From Oscillospiraceae bacterium (GTDB taxonomy: Bacteria > Bacillota > Clostridia > Oscillospirales > Oscillospiraceae), in contig SVMF01000009.1 in the NCBI GenBank assembly GCA_015067565.1, positions 32,512 to 96,511 of the forward strand: a stretch of 64,000 bases of DNA. Reading direction: 5' to 3'. Shown in pieces: positions 49,524 to 58,845 of this stretch (position 1 is its first letter; each line of letters begins with the position of its first letter). The notes under the pieces are model-generated. The model saw nothing but the letters and a program-made list of their open reading frames with translations, was not told where the DNA came from and ran no database searches. Position numbers and translations under genes: made by a program.

Positions 49524-50729
49524 TTATTTTACCAAAACCTTGATATATTGATCGAGATTTTCCATGTAATGATTAAGCTGCTGGGCGGTCTCAAAGCGCA
49601 GGATCGCAGAGCCGATGGTCTGATTTGCCATTCGAAAGGAGAAAACCTTGTTGCCGCTGAAGACATCGAGTTTTGTTTCAACAACAAAGCGCTTCCGGAA
49701 TTCCTCGTCTATCCACAAGGAATCAAAGACACCATCCTTTTTTGAATGCAGGACAAGGATTGCCCAGTGACCGTTGTACTTAGGGTCAGAATCAATGCCG
49801 ACTACAGGTTCTCCCACAGCGGCACGCACAGCATTGGTGACCAGATCGACATTTGTAGCCATGGTCAGAACCTCAGACAGACGATTGCCGCCGGCTCGAG
49901 GGGAGACCTCCATGATATACACTTTGCCGTTTGGGGCCAGGCGTGCTTCAATGTTATACAGAGAGGTCTTCATACCAAGAAGGGTCAATAGACGCTGCAG
50001 CTCGCTGCGCAGCTCGTCCTGCGCCCACTGCGGCATCGAGGAGGGCCACGTGTGCGCAGTCGGTGCAAAGGGAGAAAAAGAACCTTCGTTGAAATGCTGG
50101 TCGTCAAAGGATGCGTAAACGAGCTTGCCGTCAATAGAGAAAGAATCAGAGCCGGTCGTATAGCCGACCTTTTCGATATATTCTTCGACTATAACACGAT
50201 TCGTAAAGGAATATTTCAAGGCAAGTGCAACAGCATCGGCAAGCTCGGCAGGGGAGTCGACTTTTGTGACACCCTTGCTTCCAGCGGAATCGACCGGTTT
50301 GACGATAACAGGCCATTGATAGTAGTCAACATCCTCGAGCACATCGTTCAAGCAACCATATCCGCGAGCTTTCGGAACATGGAAGCCATTTTTCTCCAAG
50401 AAGGTGCGAAACAGCACCTTGTTTTGCAGTATGGTGACAGATTCGTAGCTGCCGCAGGTCGGAAGGCCCATTATTTCAGCAACATAGGCTGCTGTGACAA
50501 CTCCGGGATCACACGCAAAGGACATGATGCCGTCGATCTTGAGTTCTTGAGCAAGTGCTAAAACCGCATCCTTGTCGATGATACTCACATTGTAGTAAGC
50601 ATCGGAGTAACGATGTGCGATATTATCGGGCAGATTGTCGCAGGTGACTGCGGCATAGCCAAGGCGGTGCGCAGACTCGATCACGGGAATAAGAAAGCGG
50701 CTTCCGCCTAACAAGAGTAATTTTTTCAT
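49524..50729 (-). CDS. ATP-grasp domain protein
   Basis: KKLLLLGGSRFLIPVIESAHRLGYAAVTCD, WPVIVKPVDSAGSKGVTKV, IVEEYIEKVGYTTGSDSFSIDG, EVSPRAGGNRL. Confidence 0.92.
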   Translation of the reverse strand: MKKLLLLGGSRFLIPVIESAHRLGYAAVTCDNLPDNIAHRYSDAYYNVSIIDKDAVLALAQELKIDGIMSFACDPGVVTAAYVAEIMGLPTCGSYESVTILQNKVLFRTFLEKNGFHVPKARGYGCLNDVLEDVDYYQWPVIVKPVDSAGSKGVTKVDSPAELADAVALALKYSFTNRVIVEEYIEKVGYTTGSDSFSIDGKLVYASFDDQHFNEGSFSPFAPTAHTWPSSMPQWAQDELRSELQRLLTLLGMKTSLYNIEARLAPNGKVYIMEVSPRAGGNRLSEVLTMATNVDLVTNAVRAAVGEPVVGIDSDPKYNGHWAILVLHSKKDGVFDSLWIDEEFRKRFVVETKLDVFSGNKVFSFRMANQTIGSAILRFETAQQLNHYMENLDQYIKVLVK

Positions 50730-50758
50730 AATAAATCATCACCTGAGAGTTTGAAAAC

Positions 50759-51766
50759 TTAACGATAGAGCAACTTTGCCCCGCGTGCGCTCTTCATCCT
50801 GCGATAAATCGGGGTGAAGGGAGGAAAATAATAGCAGCAGCCCAGGAAAAAGCGCTGTCTGCCGGACAATTTGTGATAGATAGGCAGAAATTCCGGATTC
50901 TTTCTGGCGCGGAATTGCTCACGGAATGAAAGTGTATTGAACTTGCAATCTGCTATTTGCTCTGTAATTTGGTTGTCAAATTTCTTGCCTGACAGTTCAT
51001 TGTAATAGGATAGTGATTCTGCCACACGCAGCGAGAAGGTGTTGTGGATAGCTGCGCTCTTTTGACGGCTTGACCATGAACCGGCGCTGTTTCTGCGATA
51101 ACGGGACATTATTTCATTGATGAAATAGCAGTTGCCACGGTTCAGCGCACAAAGCACCATTGCGTAGTCGGTCACCGGGCAATGATAGACAAATTCCCGA
51201 GCGCCGTTTTCCATGTATTCCAAAAGACCGCTGCGGAAGAAGAAGCTGGTCGTCTGGAAGGGGTAGAACTCCTTGTCTAACATCTGCTTTCTGAGATGGT
51301 CGGCCTCCAACACACCTTCTTCGAAGGTGAGAACGGATGGAATGGTGGTGGTCAAAAGCGTACCATCCTCGGCAATATTTCCGACAATATGTGCGGACAT
51401 ATAGCAATCGGGATGAGTCTCAAGGGCATCGTGCTGACGCTGAAGTTTGGTGGGATCACACCAATAATCATCCCCCTCGCAATAGGCGAAGTATTTTCCT
51501 CTGACCTGTGAATACAAGAAGCGGTCAAAGGCTTTTTTGTCCTTGGAGTACTGATTCTCTGTCTGATAAATGGCTTTGATGATATTTGGATATTTGGCCT
51601 CATATTCACGGATGATCGCTGCGCTGTCATCCGACGACGCATCGTCGTGGACGATGACCTCAAAGGGGAAGTTCGTCTTTTGCATTACGAAGCCATCCAG
51701 AGCGTTACGAAGATATTTAGCATGGTTGAAAACAGTGCAGATTACGCTGACAGCAATCTCCGGCAT
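50759..51766 (-). CDS. Family 2 glycosyltransferase
   Basis: AVSVICTVFNHAKYLRNALDGFVMQKTNFPFEVIVHDDASSDDSAAIIREYEAKYPN, YCEGDDYWCDPTKL. Confidence 0.93.
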   Translation of the reverse strand: MPEIAVSVICTVFNHAKYLRNALDGFVMQKTNFPFEVIVHDDASSDDSAAIIREYEAKYPNIIKAIYQTENQYSKDKKAFDRFLYSQVRGKYFAYCEGDDYWCDPTKLQRQHDALETHPDCYMSAHIVGNIAEDGTLLTTTIPSVLTFEEGVLEADHLRKQMLDKEFYPFQTTSFFFRSGLLEYMENGAREFVYHCPVTDYAMVLCALNRGNCYFINEIMSRYRRNSAGSWSSRQKSAAIHNTFSLRVAESLSYYNELSGKKFDNQITEQIADCKFNTLSFREQFRARKNPEFLPIYHKLSGRQRFFLGCCYYFPPFTPIYRRMKSARGAKLLYR

Positions 51767-51932
51767 ATGATCGCTCCTTTCGAAAATTATACAGATACAT
51801 TATAGCAATTCTCCCTATAAAAGTCAATCCATAATATCAATTCATGCGACTGTGTTTTTCTTGAAATATCGTTGCAATGAGCCCTAAAATTTGTTATAAT
51901 TTATGAGTAAAAATACATATTGAGGTTTAAGG

Positions 51933-54900
51933 ATGACACATGCGATGAAAAAGACGATTGCCTTACTTCTGACGCTTCTTCTTTTCGTGCAGCTTCTGCC
52001 GATGACCCTTGCAGCATCAAAGGAAACAGATGAGGGGACATCCGCCTTTTCCGGAAGTCTGTCTACCTCGCAGGATCTGTTGTTTGATTTTTCGAACAAT
52101 GCTGCAGCTCAGACTCGTTATAAATCAAGCGCGTACGGCGGTTATAATTTCGACCAGGAGACAAATGGCTACTGGGCAACCGGATATAACGGTACGAATA
52201 CGAATTATTCCATTTCAAATGCAAACGGAACCCTCCGCGTCAATATCACGGAGGGTTCCGATGCCAACGGAACCTATGGCCCGTGGCTGAAGACGACTAA
52301 TACCTACGGAAGGCTCCCATCGAGCAATTCCTCGACGTACCAGTATTATCCGCTTAACTACGATCCGTCGGCTGCGCAGTGCATCAAGATCCGATTCAAG
52401 CTGAACAACTGTACGATCCCCACTGGTACAACACCGAGATTCGTTTTTGAGTATTACTACACGAGCGGCTCGACCTACAGCTACAAGAACAACATCTATT
52501 CTGACTTCAGCTATCAGAACAATGTCTACCAGACTCTGACGATCCCGCTCAATTCGACATTCCGAAACGCGGATGCAATCAAGGGATTTGGTCTGCGTCT
52601 GCGCAATGTAAAGGCGACAAGCGGCACCCTCTATATCGACTATATCTATATCGGCAAGGACACCTCCTATAAGGTGACCTCGCACAATGATATGACCTTC
52701 CTTTCGCAGAAGGATGTGCCGATTGCCTCGGGTGTCAACGAGACCACCGTGCTTTTGAAGAACCGAGACAGCCAGCCGGTCGCAGGCTATTTTGCAACTG
52801 TTTCACCGTCGGCAATGTTCACATTCAAGGCTTCGTACCCCGGGTATTATACTGCAGGCAGTTCCGTTGCAAGCCGCGCAGCTCTGGCTCCGAACCTGCC
52901 TTTGACCGGCGCAACGACCACAAAACAGGCTTCCAACTATGAGAGTGTCTTCGGTGAAGAGGTTGTCTTTGCAACCAATGCGGACTTCTTCAATATGGAC
53001 ACCTTCCAGCCGAGAGGATACCTTGTCATGGAAGGCAATCTGATCCAGAACTACGGCACCCGTCAAACGCCCTATTTTGCGGTGCTGAAGGACGGTAGCT
53101 ATGCGATCCGACCCTATGGTTCTCCCTTGGGCGATGTTAAGGAAGCGGTATCGGGTTACCAGTGGCTTGTGCGTGACGGTGCGGTCGTGAAAAATAACGA
53201 TGAAGAACGACATCCGAGAACTGCTATTGGTCTGAAGGCCGACCAGACCGTCATTGTCTTTACCGCTGACGGCAGACAGGAGGGCTACTCTATGGGTATG
53301 ACTCTGCAGGAGCTTGCCAATCTCATGTATGCTGCAGGCTGCGTGGATGCGATAAACCTTGATGGTGGTGGTTCTTCGACATTCGTCTCGGCTTACAGTG
53401 GAACGACCAATCAGGTGATCCGCAATAAGCCGTGTGATTCTACGGGAGAACGTGTGGTATCTACTGCTTTGCTCTTGGTGCCGGCGACTTGCAAGCACAA
53501 ATTTACAAGCAATTCCTATGCGGTTCATGAAGACGGAACGCATACGACAGCGTGCACCTCCTGCGGTGAAAAGATCACAATTAGCCACAGCTATACAGAC
53601 GGTTTGTGTAAATGCGGATTGCGGGAAAAGACGTCGTCGGGGCTGTATTTTGGCTTTGGTAACCGCATGGCAGATACAGAGCGTTATAACACTCCTGCCT
53701 ATGGCTACCATAATTACGATTTGACCACAAATGGCGTTTGGTCCCGTGGTTATTGGGCGACAGGATATAATGGCGGCAGCACGAATTATACGATCAGTAA
53801 TTCATTGGGTGAGTTGACAATGAATGTTACCGAGGATTACAGCGGTACTTTAGGTCAAAATGAAATCTATGGCCCATGGTTGAAACTAACCAACGGCCAT
53901 GGCGCTGCTCCTTCCAAAAGCACACCGACACTCTACTCTCTGAATTATACCCCAACAAAGGCAAAAGAGATTCAAATTCGATTCAAGCTGTCTGATTGCA
54001 CAGCTGTGGGGGGAAAGACCCCGACAGTTGCCTTTGAATATTACTACTTGAAGAACGGAGAGTATAAATCTGCGCTCCTGAGCAAGACGTATTCCTTCGA
54101 AGATGGTATTTATCAGACCGTTACTCTGCCTGTCAACCCTACCTTCACCTCTGCGGATGCGATCTGTGGCTTCGGCTTCCGATTCCAGCATATCAAGAGC
54201 GCGGCGAATGGCAAATTGACTGTGGACTTTATCCACATCGGCGAAGAATCTGCAGATACATTGTTCTTTGATTTCAAGAACGATTTTGCCTCGAAGCAAC
54301 GTTATCAGAATACGGCCTACAACTTCTATAACTTTGACCTTGCCACAAGCGGCTTCTGGACAACCGGATATAATGTAAGCCGCACGGACTACGCAATCAG
54401 CAACAGCGAAGGTGTTCTGAAGGTCAATGTGCAGCAGGGTTACAGCAGCGCTGCAGATGGCAGTGATGTCATCTATGGCCCATGGCTGAAGACAACAAAC
54501 AACCATGGGAAATTTACCACAAGAACATCCTATGACTATTATCCGCTAAACTACAATCCGGAAAATGCGGAATATGTGCAGATTCGTCTGAAGCATACCG
54601 GCTGCGCGGTACCGAGCGGCAAGAAGCCAAACCTCGTGCTTGAGTTCTATTATACAGAAAATGGCATATACAACATGGCGAATAATATTACCTGCAGCTA
54701 CACAATGGACAATGGCACCTATCAGATCCTGACCTTCCCCGTGTCCTCCCAGTTCAAGAGTGCTGACGAGATCGAATGCCTCGGACTGCGCTTCCAGCAT
54801 GTGATGGGCAATCCTGAAGGGCAGATCGTGATCGATTATATCTACATTGGGCCACAGAAGGATCTGCCAAATGATACCTACGAAGTTTCCTTTGTTGATG

Positions 54901-57083
54901 CAGACGGAACGGTATTCGAAACGCAGACCGTCCTGAAGGGAAACAGCGTGATCTACTCGGGCGCAACTCCGGCGAAGGCATATGATGCAATCAACCATTA
55001 CACCTTCAGCGGTTGGGACAAGGATCTGACAAACATTCAGGCTGATACAGTTTTCGCTGCACAGTTCGATGCGCAGGCGCATACCCTCAGTTATACCTCG
55101 GTGGATGACGATTCCCACAATTCAAGCTGCAATTGTGGCTATGCAATCAGCGAGAGTCATACCATAATCGAATGCATCTCGAAGACACCAACCTGTACGT
55201 CAACGGGCATTAAGACGATCGCTTGCCCAAAGTGTAACCTCAGCAAATCAGAAGTGCTGCCCAAAACAGATCATGTGTGGAAGGTGCTTGCGGCTGTTGC
55301 TCCTACCTGCACGGATGGAGGACAGACCGAGGGCGAGAGCTGCTCGGTCTGCGGTGAGATTCTCGTGGAGCAGAAAGCAATTGATGCGCTCGGACATTCT
55401 TACAAGTCGGTTGTGACAGATCCAACCTGTACAGAGATTGGTTATACGACCTATACCTGCTCCAGATGTCGTGATTCCTATGTGGATCACGAAATACAGG
55501 CCGCCGGACACAGCTACGATAACGGTAGAATTACAGCCCCGCCCAATTGTACGGAAGAAGGCATTAAGACCTACACCTGCCTGATATGCGGCGTGACAAA
55601 AAATCAGACGATTGCACCGCATGGCCATATAGAGGTGAAGGACGGTGCAGTTGCCCCGACCTGCACAGAAAGCGGCCTGACTGAGGGAAAGCACTGCTCC
55701 GTCTGCAAAGAGGTACTTCTTGCACAGACTGAGATTGCAGCACTTGGCCACAGCTACGATAACGGTGTGATCACCGCAGAGCCGACCTGCACGGTAGCAG
55801 GCGCCAAGACCTTCACCTGCCACTGCGGTGATACACAGACCGAGACCATTGAAAAGCTCAACCATAAATCGACGTATGTTGCGCAGGTCGCCCCGACCTG
55901 CACGGAAGACGGCCACGAGGCACATTACAAGTGCAGCCGTTGCGAAATGACCTTCGTGGATGAGGTGTGCAGGTATCCCTTGCCGGTGGAATATATGGTC
56001 ATTCCTGCAACCGGCCACAGCTACACCTACACCAACAATGGCAAAAACCACACTGTCGGCTGCGTAAATTGCGACGACTCCGCAACGGAAGATCACACCT
56101 ACGTAGATGGCAAGTGCATCTGCGGCGCAAACGAGCCGACGGAGCAGTTTGTCGAGACACTCAAGCCCAGCATGAGCATCGTTGTCGGTGCGGAAATGAG
56201 CGTTGCATTTACCGTCAATCAGTCCATGGTATCCAAGTACGAAAGCTTCTACCTCGTCGTTGAGAAGGATATGTTTGGCGCTGAGGCCAAGACCGTGACC
56301 TTCGGCTACGGCGAAGGCCAGACGGCTCTGACTCCGATGCCCAATGCAGCAAATCCGTTCCTGCACAATGCAAGCTTCACGGGTCTGACCGCAAAGGAAA
56401 TGGGCGACGAAATCAGAGCAACGCTGTACTGCGTGGACGCAGAGGGCAACATCTTCTACGGCCCGACGCAGGCTGACTCCGTCAAGGATTATCTGCTCAG
56501 AGGTCTTGACCTTGCAACCTCGACTCCCGAGAAGAAGACGATGTATGTCGATATGCTTCGCTACGGCGCAGTGGCGCAAACCTACTTCGACTACGACACC
56601 GACAACCTAGTTTCCGATGATCTAAAGGAAGCACATCTCGCCTATGCTACCACCGTGATCCCCGAGGCAGTCGATGGTTCCAAGGCAGAGGGCGGCCGTG
56701 GCACCTTGAACACCAGCGTCGTTCTGAAGGCAAGAGTCACCCTGACTCTGTCCAACCTGAAGCCCGGTGCAAACCTTGCAAATATGAAGTTCATTGTCAA
56801 GGACGCACTTGACGGCACTGTCATCAAGGAACTGCCGGCTTACAACCTCAATCCCGTCATGGTTGCTGCTGACTTCGACGATGTCGGCGCAAAGCAGATG
56901 AGAAGACTCATCACCGTCACTCTGTACGACGGCGACACGGCGATTACCGATACCGTGACCTGGAGCGTTGAGAGCTATGTTGCAAAGATTCGTGCAACGA
57001 GCACCGATGCAGTCCAAATTGACCTCGTCAACGCAATGCTCACCTACGGTGACGCAGTTGCCGCCTACATGGCAACCCAATAA
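51933..57083 (+). CDS. Giant secreted protein with phosphodiester-glycosidase (NAGPA)-like domain and Cys/His repeats
   Basis: Signal peptide; FGEEVVFATNADFFNMDTFQPRGYLVMEGNLIQNY ... RHPRTAIGLKADQTVIVFTADGRQEGYSMGMTLQELANLMYAAGCVDAINLDGGGSSTFV. Three ~210-aa repeated ectodomain modules (TNGYWATGYNGTNTNYSISN); PTCTE-type Cys/His repeats. Confidence 0.85.
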   Translation: MTHAMKKTIALLLTLLLFVQLLPMTLAASKETDEGTSAFSGSLSTSQDLLFDFSNNAAAQTRYKSSAYGGYNFDQETNGYWATGYNGTNTNYSISNANGTLRVNITEGSDANGTYGPWLKTTNTYGRLPSSNSSTYQYYPLNYDPSAAQCIKIRFKLNNCTIPTGTTPRFVFEYYYTSGSTYSYKNNIYSDFSYQNNVYQTLTIPLNSTFRNADAIKGFGLRLRNVKATSGTLYIDYIYIGKDTSYKVTSHNDMTFLSQKDVPIASGVNETTVLLKNRDSQPVAGYFATVSPSAMFTFKASYPGYYTAGSSVASRAALAPNLPLTGATTTKQASNYESVFGEEVVFATNADFFNMDTFQPRGYLVMEGNLIQNYGTRQTPYFAVLKDGSYAIRPYGSPLGDVKEAVSGYQWLVRDGAVVKNNDEERHPRTAIGLKADQTVIVFTADGRQEGYSMGMTLQELANLMYAAGCVDAINLDGGGSSTFVSAYSGTTNQVIRNKPCDSTGERVVSTALLLVPATCKHKFTSNSYAVHEDGTHTTACTSCGEKITISHSYTDGLCKCGLREKTSSGLYFGFGNRMADTERYNTPAYGYHNYDLTTNGVWSRGYWATGYNGGSTNYTISNSLGELTMNVTEDYSGTLGQNEIYGPWLKLTNGHGAAPSKSTPTLYSLNYTPTKAKEIQIRFKLSDCTAVGGKTPTVAFEYYYLKNGEYKSALLSKTYSFEDGIYQTVTLPVNPTFTSADAICGFGFRFQHIKSAANGKLTVDFIHIGEESADTLFFDFKNDFASKQRYQNTAYNFYNFDLATSGFWTTGYNVSRTDYAISNSEGVLKVNVQQGYSSAADGSDVIYGPWLKTTNNHGKFTTRTSYDYYPLNYNPENAEYVQIRLKHTGCAVPSGKKPNLVLEFYYTENGIYNMANNITCSYTMDNGTYQILTFPVSSQFKSADEIECLGLRFQHVMGNPEGQIVIDYIYIGPQKDLPNDTYEVSFVDADGTVFETQTVLKGNSVIYSGATPAKAYDAINHYTFSGWDKDLTNIQADTVFAAQFDAQAHTLSYTSVDDDSHNSSCNCGYAISESHTIIECISKTPTCTSTGIKTIACPKCNLSKSEVLPKTDHVWKVLAAVAPTCTDGGQTEGESCSVCGEILVEQKAIDALGHSYKSVVTDPTCTEIGYTTYTCSRCRDSYVDHEIQAAGHSYDNGRITAPPNCTEEGIKTYTCLICGVTKNQTIAPHGHIEVKDGAVAPTCTESGLTEGKHCSVCKEVLLAQTEIAALGHSYDNGVITAEPTCTVAGAKTFTCHCGDTQTETIEKLNHKSTYVAQVAPTCTEDGHEAHYKCSRCEMTFVDEVCRYPLPVEYMVIPATGHSYTYTNNGKNHTVGCVNCDDSATEDHTYVDGKCICGANEPTEQFVETLKPSMSIVVGAEMSVAFTVNQSMVSKYESFYLVVEKDMFGAEAKTVTFGYGEGQTALTPMPNAANPFLHNASFTGLTAKEMGDEIRATLYCVDAEGNIFYGPTQADSVKDYLLRGLDLATSTPEKKTMYVDMLRYGAVAQTYFDYDTDNLVSDDLKEAHLAYATTVIPEAVDGSKAEGGRGTLNTSVVLKARVTLTLSNLKPGANLANMKFIVKDALDGTVIKELPAYNLNPVMVAADFDDVGAKQMRRLITVTLYDGDTAITDTVTWSVESYVAKIRATSTDAVQIDLVNAMLTYGDAVAAYMATQ
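55890..57083 (+). repeat. C-terminal module, left arm of ~1.2-kb inverted duplication
   Basis: The encoded C-terminus (APTCTEDG...[18 protein letters not shown]...AYMATQ) is nearly identical to that of the convergent gene at 57646. Boundaries approximate. Confidence 0.85.
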
Positions 57084-57093
57084 AAACTGAAGA

Positions 57094-57121
57094 CCCGGGA
57101 TAGGCAAAGGCCTATCCCGGG
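57094..57121. terminator. Terminator hairpin copy A
   Basis: cccgggataggcaaaggcctatcccggg followed by tttt. Confidence 0.85.
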
Positions 57122-57192
57122 TTTTGCTGTAACGCACAATATTGTGGCGTGTTTATAGAGTCACGTTGTACTGTACCCGTTTGCGGATACCA

Positions 57193-57303
57193 CATGTCAT
57201 CTCATTATGAGGAGAGAGCATGACCGAGAAATCTTGACTAGGGAAAAACGAATTGCAGGATACATATAACAACACAGATTCTTCGCTTTGCACACAATGA
57301 CAT
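57193..57303. repeat. Degenerate palindromic GTCATT-type repeat
   Basis: catgtcatctcattatgag...gaccgagaaatc at left and gattcttcgctttgcacacaatgacatg at right are imperfect reverse complements. Confidence 0.5.
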
Positions 57304-57404
57304 GCGACCTTGCAAACCCGCTATCCACAGGGGGAAGCAGCGGTCTCCTGGCGGACGGCCATAGCCGTTCCCTACAACGGTGCGTGTAAATACACATACG
57401 AAAA

Positions 57405-57431
57405 CCCGGGACAGGCTTTAGCCTGTCCCGG
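57405..57431. terminator. Terminator hairpin copy B
   Basis: cccgggacaggctttagcctgtcccgg; 25/27 identical, same orientation, to copy C. Confidence 0.8.
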
Positions 57432-57607
57432 TGAGCGTGCCAAAAAAGTTCTTATCGTGTCATCGCGAGGAGCGCAGCGACGTGGCGATCTCGTGCTGAA
57501 AGTTTGCTATTCTACCGAAAGAAAGATAAAAATCAAACTTTCGAGATTGCCACGACCGCCTGTTCGGCGGTCTCGCAATGACAAGACTATCGTTTTTCGA
57601 CAGTCTG
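57432..57607. repeat. Third terminator-flanked element: same termini as the 255-bp element (inverted), different core
   Basis: Right end GTTTTTCGACAGTCTG is the reverse complement of CAGACTGTCGAAAAAC (15/16 to the 255-bp L end). Left end reverse-complements to ACTTTTTTGGCACGCTC (14/17 to the R end). Core is a GTCATYGCGAGG...CGAGATTGCCACG...CTCGCAATGAC palindrome. Confidence 0.75.
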
Positions 57608-57635
57608 CCCGGGACAGGTTTTAGCCTATCCCGGG
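57608..57635. terminator. Terminator hairpin copy C
   Basis: cccgggacaggttttagcctatcccggg. Confidence 0.8.
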
Positions 57636-57645
57636 TCCGTTATTC

Positions 57646-58845
57646 CTATTGCGTTGCCATGTAGGCAGCAACGGCATCACCATAGGTGAGCATTGCGTTG
57701 ACGAGGTCAATTTGGCCTGCGTCGGTGCTGGTTGCACGAATCTTTGCAACATAGCTCTCAACGCTCCAAGTAACGGTATCCGTGATAGCGGTGTTGCCGT
57801 CGTACAGAGTGACGGTGATGAGTCTTCTCATCTGCTTTGCGCCGACATCGTCGAAGTCAGCTGCAACCATGACGGGGTTGAGGTTGTAGGCAGGCAGTTC
57901 TTTGATAACAGTGCCATCGAGTGCGTCCTTGACAACGAACTTCATGTTTGCAAGGTTTGCACCGGGCTTCAGGTGGGACAGCGTCAGGGTGACTCTTGCC
58001 TTCAGAACGACGCTGGTGTTCAGCGTGCCGAGGCCGCCCTCTGCCTTGGAAGCATCGACTGCCTCGGGGATCACGGTGGTTGCGTAGGTCAGGTGTTCCT
58101 CCGTCAGATCGTCCGTAACCAGATTGTCCGTGTCGTAGTCGAAGTAGGTCTGTGCGACTGCACCATAGCGGAGCATATCGACATACATGGTCTTCTTTGC
58201 ATCGGTGCTGGTTGCCAGATCCAGGCCTCTCATCAGGTAATCCTTGACGGAGTCAGCCTGCGTCGGGCCGTAGAAGATGTTGCCTTCTGCGTCCACGCAG
58301 TACAGGGTTGCTCTGATTTCGTCGCCCATTTCCTTTGCGGTCAGGCCGGTGAAGCTTGCATTGTGCAGGAACGGATTTGCTGCATTGGGCATCGGAGTCA
58401 AAGCCGTCTGACCTTCGCCGTAGCCGAAGGTAACCGTCTTGGACTCTGCGCCAACCATATCCTTCTCAACAACGAGGTAGAAGCTCTCATACTTGCCAAC
58501 GAGTGCGTTGGGAACGGTGAAGGCTACGCTCATTTCCGCACCGACAACAATGCTCATGCTGGGCTTTAGGGTCTCGACAAATTCCTTGGTGGGTTCGGTG
58601 ACCTCTTCTGAGCCGCAGATACAGGAGCCGTCAATATAGGTGTGATCTTCGGTGACGGAGTCGTTGCAATTTTCGCAGCCGACGGTATGATCGTCGCCGT
58701 TGTTCGTGTAGGTATGACTGTGGCCGGTTGCGGGAATGACCATATATTCCACCGGCAAGGGATACCTGCACAACTCATCCACGAAGGTCATTTCGCAACG
58801 GCTGCACTTATAATGCGCCTCGAGGCCGTCTTCCGTGCAGGTTGG
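57646..58845 (-). repeat. C-terminal module, right arm of ~1.2-kb inverted duplication
   Basis: Near-identical translation to 55890-57083, in opposite orientation. Boundaries approximate. Confidence 0.85.

Noticed and set aside
55248-56579. 443-aa minus-strand ORF, and the matching 57649-58569/58642-60279 plus-strand ORFs
   Set aside because: Antisense to the Cys/His repeat and conserved C-terminal regions of the two giant genes; similarity between them only reflects the inverted duplication.
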